Assembly: GCA_015832175.1 (NCBI GenBank)
Contig: WJXW01000015.1
Location: 496,001 to 560,000, forward strand
DNA: 64,000 nucleotides
DNA from: Paraphaeosphaeria minitans
Taxonomy: Eukaryota; Ascomycota; Dothideomycetes; Pleosporales; Didymosphaeriaceae
Direction: 5' to 3'
The notes under the pieces are model-generated. The model searched no databases, was not told the origin of the DNA, and saw only the letters and a list, made by a program, of their open reading frames with translations. Shown one piece after another: positions 58,761 to 64,000 of the stretch (position 1 is the first letter of the stretch; the number at the start of each line of letters is the position of its first letter). Position numbers and translations under genes: made by a program.

Positions 58761-59611
58761 AGATATTATACTATCGTCAATAGTACATATTTAGTGTTCG
58801 CTGGAGTGGTTTTGTACTATTGTTAGTAGTACACAATTGGATTTGTTCTGTTAGAGTTAGTTTTGGAGATTAGAAATCTAGCACCTGCCACAACGTAAAT
58901 ACAGTAATCTTACAGTGGTGCAAGGGTAATCTAAGGCTACTGAATTAATTGCTGTTGTCCGTTTTAGTGTAGCTGGCGTGGTGGTAGAGTTGCAGAGGGT
59001 AAGGTGTACGGTGAGTAGACAAGGCGGAAAAGTTGGTGTTTGATCATACAAATAAGGTGATCAGCTTAGGCGATATCTATAGGATATGGCCCGTGCCCTA
59101 CGCGTCAAGAACAACACCTCTACGCCCTCTACTCGATCACCTCTCGCTCGATTGCCTCTCGCTATCTCTATCCTCTACTCGGGCAGCTCTCAGTCGCCGT
59201 TTCCACTTATTATCTCGCCGCTGCAACTTTCTGCAGTCCTCCTGATCGCTCTCAGAAAGTCCTGTATACCTAGATCGCCACTGAAAGAAGCAGTGGGACT
59301 GGCAGCTCGAAATCCTCTCTCCAAACGTTGTACGGCATACCTGCGTTAGATCCATCCATAAGCATGTTCAGATCGATCTGCCCGCCCTTAACAACCTCTG
59401 TAAGTACTCTCTTGATATCTGGCACTTGTACAGCCATTGCCTAATCTATCCACCAGTCAAAGAAGTACCGAGTCTAATAGGAAAGCTCGATGTTGTTCTC
59501 GTACGTTAGATCTCTCCACCCTAACACTGGCACGCTTGGAGTACTTACAGAGCTTACAGCAGGCGCTACAGGTACAGGTGCCTGCTGTGCAAGCAGTTGA
59601 CTTTGTGCTAA
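58761..59611. other. non-coding interior of the transposon
   Basis: No supported gene between the transposase stop and the end of the convergent - strand frame. Short repeats of AATAGTAC/TAGTAGTAC words occur near 58780-58840. Confidence 0.55.
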
Positions 59612-60337
59612 CTAACTAATAGATAGCGCGCTGGCAGCGATCGCGCTCATAAAGCTATCTGCTGTAAAGGCAGGCGTAGAGCTCTGTTGCGCCTTCTCCT
59701 TCGCCTTCTCCTTCGCCTTCTCCTTCGCCTTCTCCTTCGCCTTCTCCTTCGCCGCCAGCTCTCTGGACGTACGCAGAGCTACGCGTATGATATCGTCTGG
59801 CTCGTTGACGCTGCACTTCCCGAGGGTGACGTTGCGCGCCCACATGGCCACAATATTGCTGCTTATCGGGTAATGGTTCTCAAATCGATCGGGCTGGCCA
59901 GCTGTACGTTGGATCCAGCACACGTACGGGTAGTTGCCACAGTGGGTATCTTGGCACCTCCATTTATCACGGATAGCGATCGAGGGCCCGTCAGCAACAG
60001 CATGGCCAGCTAGGATCTCTGGCAGCTCTTGCAGCTGCCTTTGTGTTACAGTAAGTCGAACCTGGCCTTGGGAGCTAGAGGAGCCTCTGCTACGTTGTTG
60101 GCCTATAGGACTGATCACCTCTACAGACTCAGTACCAAGCGTCGCCTCAAAGTCAACATACGTGGCGTCGATCGAGGACTCCTTCAGGTGCTGCGCGTAC
60201 TCGATAACCTGCATGAAGCCGGCACCTTCTCCACGCTTGAGCGATTGCCGCAGCTTCTGCTTCTCTGGGGTCTTTGGCTTATACGCGCAGGCGGAAACAT
60301 CCCTAATAATCACTTTCTGCGGCGGAGTTGTCTCCAT
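59612..60337 (-). CDS. transposon accessory protein with Cys-rich motif and Lys/Glu repeat tail
   Basis: 241 aa on the - strand, starting METTPPQKVIIRDVSACAYK. Its centre has KWRCQDTHCGNYPYVCWIQ (C-x4-C-x6-C) followed by an NHYPISSNIVAMWARNVTLG block, resembling a small zinc-binding module. Near the C-terminus is a run of Ala-Lys-Glu-Lys units encoded by a 12-bp microsatellite. I do not recognise a named domain. It lies inside the TIRs, ten bases downstream of the companion frame and in the same reading phase, separated only by a stop. The two may be one protein joined by readthrough or an unseen splice. A role in transposition or regulation is inference. Confidence 0.65.
   Translation of the reverse strand: METTPPQKVIIRDVSACAYKPKTPEKQKLRQSLKRGEGAGFMQVIEYAQHLKESSIDATYVDFEATLGTESVEVISPIGQQRSRGSSSSQGQVRLTVTQRQLQELPEILAGHAVADGPSIAIRDKWRCQDTHCGNYPYVCWIQRTAGQPDRFENHYPISSNIVAMWARNVTLGKCSVNEPDDIIRVALRTSRELAAKEKAKEKAKEKAKEKAKEKAQQSSTPAFTADSFMSAIAASALSIS
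59697..59756 (-). repeat. 12-bp coding microsatellite
   Basis: The + strand shows CTTCGCCTTCTC repeated about five times. On the - strand it encodes alternating Lys-Ala-Lys-Glu in the transposon accessory protein. Confidence 0.9.
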
Positions 60338-60346
60338 AGCTAAGTC

Positions 60347-60838
60347 TTAAACAACCTCATCTACCCATGCCCAAAGCTGACCTGCGTAGCAGCGATCTAG
60401 ATCAAACTCCGCATTAAATTTTGGCTTATAGAGCTTTTTTTTAGGACCCACGAAGGCCTGCCAGCGACAACTAGCGTACGACGACTCTACTTCAGGTACC
60501 CCAGTAGCTGATTTTGGCTCCTCTTGCTGAGTTTCTTCCTGTATAGGGCCACTAATTGGATCAGATACACCTCCACTGGGCGGGTCACTAGGCGGGTCAC
60601 TGGGTAGATCACTGGACAATACAATTGCTGGCAGTAGCTGCGCAGACGGAGGCTCGATCTCCCGATTAGGGTCAACAATGTTGCCCTCTGGCGGAGGAGG
60701 ATCCTTGTTGGATACTTTTCTCCGTAACTTGGTACCTCTGGCAGCTGCTGCAGGCGCCCGGCGCGCACGTTTTGGAGGATTTTCACCTCCATCAAATGGC
60801 TGGGTAGCTGTACGCTTACGTTGACTACGCAGCGGCAT
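60347..60838 (-). CDS. transposon accessory protein, basic N-terminus and disordered
   Basis: 163 aa on the - strand. It starts MPLRSQRKRTATQPFDGGEN, followed by PPKRARRAP and GTKLRRKVSNK, which look like nuclear localisation or DNA-binding basic clusters. The middle is Pro/Ser/Asp-rich with short repeats (SDLPSDPPSDPPSG). The C-terminus looks folded (YASCRWQAFVGPKKKLYKPK; FDLDRCYAGQLWAWVDEV). It starts about 105 bases inside the right TIR, so it probably uses that end as promoter, and is transcribed toward the transposase. No family recognised. Confidence 0.65.
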   Translation of the reverse strand: MPLRSQRKRTATQPFDGGENPPKRARRAPAAAARGTKLRRKVSNKDPPPPEGNIVDPNREIEPPSAQLLPAIVLSSDLPSDPPSDPPSGGVSDPISGPIQEETQQEEPKSATGVPEVESSYASCRWQAFVGPKKKLYKPKFNAEFDLDRCYAGQLWAWVDEVV

Positions 60839-60943
60839 AATACAGGTATTAATACAGGGTGAATGTTCACTGTAATCATTGTTTTACTAACAAATTGGGT
60901 GTTAGAAAATATTTTCCGGGAAGCCGGGGCCACCTCGGCTGAC

Positions 60944-60961
60944 CGAAGTGGGGCGGGACGG
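60944..60961 (-). repeat. right terminal inverted repeat
   Basis: Exact reverse complement of 57641-57658, followed outside by TA. Confidence 0.95.
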
Positions 60962-61254
60962 TATTTTGAGAAGCACCGATAACGCCCAGGTTAGCGTATT
61001 CACACCCACAATCAATATTATCACGAGTTCTTCTGGAGGAGTACGATACCGATCCTTGCGATTCATCTGCACTATCGCTATCAGGAAGCCTAATGCTTCC
61101 GCACAGGATCTAAGTTAAGGAACAGCCTCCCGTCTTCGAGAAAGCTAATCTGCTTGCGGCACGAACGAATGCTAATTATTTTTCTGAAACTGAACACATT
61201 CATTGACCGCCTTCCATTTTTCCTCCACATTGCAGTCCTCCAGTCGAACTAGTC

Positions 61255-61372
61255 ATGCCCCTTGTCGGAGGCCTACTCTTCTGTTCCACATGCAGAGACC
61301 TACTGGACAGGGTCGCACATAGTGTTGCTACGATACAATGCCAGAAGTGTGGTACTTCGAACAAGCAATACG
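61255..61372 (+). pseudogene. N-terminal zinc-ribbon fragment resembling RNA polymerase I subunit RPA12
   Basis: The + strand reads MPLVGGLLFCSTCRDLLDRV followed by ATIQCQKCGTSNKQYADN. The C-x2-C ... C-x2-C ribbon and the wording around it match the N-terminal exon of Rpa12. The resemblance ends near 61372, where a possible donor (gtctgc) begins. Downstream sequence is instead the antisense of the PD-(D/E)XK fragment. The C-terminal ribbon needed for transcript cleavage is missing, so this is a duplicated, truncated piece. Confidence 0.65.
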
Positions 61373-61488
61373 CTGACAACGTCTGCTCCGGTCTGAATAT
61401 TCCCAATCCTTTCCTCTGCCTGATCTTCGTTCCTGTTTGGACAATTGCCTATCGCCCGCTTTGTCTCCAAGATCGCTCTTCGAAATTG

Positions 61489-62285
61489 CTAAATGCTTCC
61501 AGCCAGCCCCTCGATACCTTTCGCGTAGTCGCTCCAGCATTCATCTCCATATCTCAGGACGGAGCTATAGTGCACGATGAGCTTAAAGATGCCCTGAGGA
61601 GAGCGCGTCGTTAGATCCAAGATTTTTTTATCCGGTCCGAGGACAGCAGTATCCTCATTGACATGAGTATGCGTAGTAGACTTTGTGCTCGTGGCCAATA
61701 ACCGTAGAGCCAGGCTCGACGGGGACATCGTCAAAGCGGTCGTCGTCGTCGTCGTCGTCATCATTTTTGTCATTTTTGTCATTTCCGTCATTGTCGTGAC
61801 CCTGACTCTCGCTTGAACCTCCATCGGTAGGAATACCAGGTGCATCTTCACTCCGTGAAAAAGCAGTCCCTAGAGCAGCCTTCTTTGCTAACTCTGCCTT
61901 CTTTCGTAAACTTGCTGCCATCCAAATGCCCATCTGTAGCTCTGCCTCTTTCTGGTCGCAATTTTCCGGCTTGATCTCGAAGCCAGAATAGAGTGCAACG
62001 TGCGAAGTGAAATTATCTGTTGTATGGGAAATGGGCATCGCGTTGACTTGTTCTATTCGAGTATATAAAGCGCTGAAAGGCGGAGCGAGGTAGGAGTACG
62101 AGAAGCAAAAGTCGTTTTTGCGGACAACAGGGCGATCCGCTACGTACGGAAGGTACCGAGGATTTATGCTTTGCGATTGTCTGAATATTTAGCAGCGAAG
62201 ACACTTTAGGAGAGTGTAACTTACACGTTCTCAAGACGCCATTTGCTTCTGGTTCGCCCTGGGTTTGGACCGCGATAAGAGGCAC
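61489..62285 (-). pseudogene. PD-(D/E)XK nuclease-like domain protein, frameshifted
   Basis: The - strand reads a domain seen in many fungal accessory proteins. The 5' part EPEANGVLRT is joined by a likely intron (gtgtaagt donor, attcag acceptor) to INPRYLPYVADRPVVRKNDF, then FCFSYSYLAPPFSALYTRIE. The core GFEIKPENCDQKEAELQMGI has the E-x-K catalytic pattern and the QMGIWMAASLRK helix. An Asp-rich microsatellite loop (near 61735-61790) and VIGHEHKVYYAYS follow. A one-base frame change near 61660 leads to the C-terminal part (GPDKKILDLTTRSPQGIFKL; WSDYAKGIEG). The true start is uncertain. The frameshift makes this a probable pseudogene. Confidence 0.72.
61737..61793 (-). repeat. Asp/Asn-coding microsatellite
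   Basis: GTC/GTCATT-type triplet repeats on the + strand encode an Asp/Asn/Lys-rich loop on the - strand inside the PD-(D/E)XK frame. Confidence 0.85.
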
Positions 62286-62308
62286 AATGTGCGGCTAACA
62301 CATACTAT

Positions 62309-62638
62309 TTAGCTGATGTTCATGTAAACTGGGCAGGCTATACTGACATGGTCAAGCTGGGAAAGTAGCTCGACTTCGCGCTTCAACTGTAATGCTTGGG
62401 AGTCGACCTGCTTCACGATCTTGACTGCGATGAGCTTTCCGGAGTCGACGTCGACCGCTCTGTATACGACTCCAAACGAACCGGCTCCAAGTTGAGGCGG
62501 AATTCTGGCGTACAGACAGAATAGGCGGGAATGAGAGAAGGAACATCGGCTAGGCTGCACTTCAAGCATCCGACATGTGATATGCATGTAGAGCCTACGC
62601 ATTGGCGAACAAGAGGTTTGATCTGTCGGGTAATCCAT
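62309..62638 (-). pseudogene. protein kinase N-lobe fragment
   Basis: The - strand reads IPPQLGAGSFGVVYRAVDVD, then GKLIAVKIVKQVDSQ and LQLKREVELLSQLDHV. These are the glycine loop, the VAIK lysine and the helix-C glutamate of a eukaryotic Ser/Thr kinase. The sequence then stops. The HRD and DFG motifs of the C-lobe are absent, and about 25 bases further begins the PD-(D/E)XK fragment. So it is a truncated kinase, perhaps cut at an intron donor (GTCAGT) near 62350. Confidence 0.78.
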
Positions 62639-62973
62639 GCAGTCTCCTTCGTGATCACGTACCTGAGCATCAGTTTATCCAGAGCCGGGAATGTGATTGG
62701 AGGGAGTCATCTCATCTGAAACTTAGAATACTCTATCTCAGACCATTTAACAATATCTAGCGAGTAAGGAGATAGAAAGATAGAATAACCAAGAAAGCAT
62801 CGAATATTGCAGAGTCTAGTTTCTTTTGGCCTAACATAAATCTACCACTCCAAATCCGACCCTTACGATGATGGAAAGAGTACTTTACGTGTCCTTGACA
62901 GTGGCTGTCTCAGAGGGGTCGTTATAGTCACAACGTCGGGCGTGGTTGTTGCGGCCATCGAACCGTTTCCTTG

Positions 62974-63915
62974 TTATTGACAATCCGGGAAGTTATTTTT
63001 GTGGCTCCCAGTAGCTGAGTGCTGTCTGAGTAACTGGCAGATCACCAGCGATCCCTTGCTTGCAGCAAGATGTATGGGCAGAAGTCCAGATTGTGAAGGT
63101 AAGTTAGGATCTGCCCCTTTTGACAGTAAATGTCGCACAACGAAGGTATTGCCTCGCTGGCGTGCAATGTACAACGGTGTCCTTCCAAACAGTCTTGTAC
63201 GTTATAGTCAGACGAGCTTTCCGATCCACAACTTCCAATGTCGGCCATCTCGTATTCCCACTCTGTCCCGATCACATCCAGAACCTGGTGGAGCATGGTT
63301 CTGCCGAACACATCGAGTTTTGTGGCACGTAGACCATATGCATCGCTAAGAAGGTATCTGTTGCGTTCTAGGAGTGTTCCTGGAATGAAAAAACGATACA
63401 TTCCATCCGAATAGGGCATCCGCGGCATCCCCAAGTCTTGCAGTCGTTTGGAGGTTCCACGAAGATATCCGCCTCGTATATCGAGCATATGATCAGGGTT
63501 CCACATTCCTCAATGACTGGAACAAGCTTCACGGCTTGCCAAGATTTGGAGGGATGAGTCTGGGAAGCTGTCCTCCATCTTGAAATCGACGCTTGAACGC
63601 TCTATTCTGCATACTTCACAATCTCCACCTGACTGATTTATCCGCGGCAGTTGAAATTTGTCGGAAGGAGGGTGAATTCCGGAACGTAGGGCTGCTTTAT
63701 CAAGCGCTTCCAGCTTACTACTAAGGTGCGAATCCAGGCGAATTTGATGTTCTTGAAGTGCTTGCATACTCATGAAATTGGCGGAAATTATCCTGAAAAT
63801 CCGTCGAGGAAGCAGACATTCAACGTTCTGCTTTTGCTGCTTCAGCCATTCTAACGCCAGTGGAATATTTTGTGAGTAAAGCGTAACATCAATTCTAGCG
63901 CTTAGGTAAGTTTAT
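62974..63915 (-). pseudogene. ankyrin-repeat protein, 5' end possibly outside the window
   Basis: The - strand is open from about 63915 (ARIDVTLYSQNIPLALEWLK, then NVECLLPRRIFRIISANFMS), through QEHQIRLDSHLSSKLEALDK and GGDCEVCRIERSSVDFKMED, to a TGA at 63510-63512. The same frame continues as GMWNPDHMLDIRGGYLRGTS and TKLDVFGRTMLHQVLD. One frame over come ankyrin repeats: FGRTPLYIARQRGNTFVVRH, then LLSKGADPN and GLLPIHLAASKGSLVICQLL, ending at 62974. A nonsense codon (CGA to TGA is the simplest change) and a one-base frameshift near 63185 disable it. The N-terminal helical block resembles the region ahead of ankyrin arrays in fungal STAND-like or ankyrin proteins; that is inference. The true start may lie beyond 64000. 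Confidence 0.72.
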
Positions 63916-64000
63916 GTGTCTAGTGTGATTATATCCATGCACATACATATGCTTGATATCGATCTGTATTTCTGGCTTCAATATGAACTGATCGAAGGCG

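Larger units (their letters stand above)
57641..60961 (+). mobile_element. complete Tc1-like DNA transposon, 3.32 kb, with accessory genes
   Basis: Perfect 18-bp terminal inverted repeats start CCGTCCCGCCCCACTTCG at 57641-57658 and are mirrored at 60944-60961. Both ends are flanked by TA (57639-57640 and 60962-60963), the Tc1/mariner target duplication. Nine further bases outside TA are also inverted (TTCTCAAAA and TTTTGAGAA). So either the target was a 20-bp palindrome, or the TIRs are 29 bp and no TA duplication remains. Inside are an intact DD34E transposase (+ strand) and two frames on the - strand running toward it. Typical family members are 1.2-2.4 kb with one gene. Perfect TIRs and an open transposase suggest recent activity. 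Confidence 0.88.

Noticed and set aside
55691..60961. A complete Starship-type element
   Set aside because: No recombinase core, no defined borders and no captain start; only a C-terminal relic of uncertain family is present.

Overview
The window is nuclear DNA of a filamentous ascomycete. Short GT-AG introns of about 42-70 nt recur in almost every gene. The gene content fits Pezizomycotina: microsomal P450s, tannase, GH93-like glycosidase, fungal bZIP and C2H2 regulators, an EST1-domain protein, F-box and ankyrin families, a Tad-like LINE and a Tc1-like DNA transposon. A dothideomycete is plausible, but that is inference. No organelle, bacterial or viral block was seen.

Layout. (1) 1-11.3 kb is a gene-dense island, all on the + strand: a FAD-dependent monooxygenase, two cytochrome P450s, a tannase/feruloyl-esterase gene with one in-frame stop, and a secreted GH93-like glycosidase. 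The first three could be the edge of an oxidative tailoring or catabolic cluster continuing to the left; no PKS, NRPS or terpene backbone gene is present. (2) 11.3-22 kb is gene-poor: a degenerate minisatellite present in two opposite orientations (16.0-17.96 kb), a 5'-truncated LINE fragment (18.9-19.9 kb) and a small hairpin repeat. (3) 22-34 kb mixes genes and repeats: an EST1-domain pseudogene, an intact orphan gene, a bZIP gene, a C2H2 gene, and an HMT1-like ABC half-transporter carrying two frameshifts. (4) 34-45.5 kb is dominated by fragments of an unidentified dispersed repeat family (called R1-R4 here), a MITE-like inverted repeat, one small intact orphan gene and two broken C2H2 genes. 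(5) 45.5-55.3 kb holds a decayed membrane-protein gene, an intact four-exon gene with a 15-bp coding minisatellite, an RRM protein and an F-box pseudogene with an exact 63-bp tandem quadruplication. (6) 55.7-64 kb is a graveyard of accessory families (DUF3435-like C-terminus, ankyrin, PD-(D/E)XK, kinase N-lobe, RPA12 N-terminus). It is interrupted by a complete 3.3-kb transposon (57.64-60.96 kb) with perfect 18-bp TIRs flanked by TA, an intact DD34E transposase and two extra genes on the opposite strand.

The strongest novelty candidate is that transposon. It has a Tc1/mariner-type transposase and TA target, but is about twice the usual length and carries two unrelated reading frames that run toward the transposase gene. 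The rest of the accessory region shows repeated one-base frameshifts and nonsense codons, as expected for rapidly decaying repeat-rich DNA. All identifications rest on reading motifs by eye; no database search was possible.
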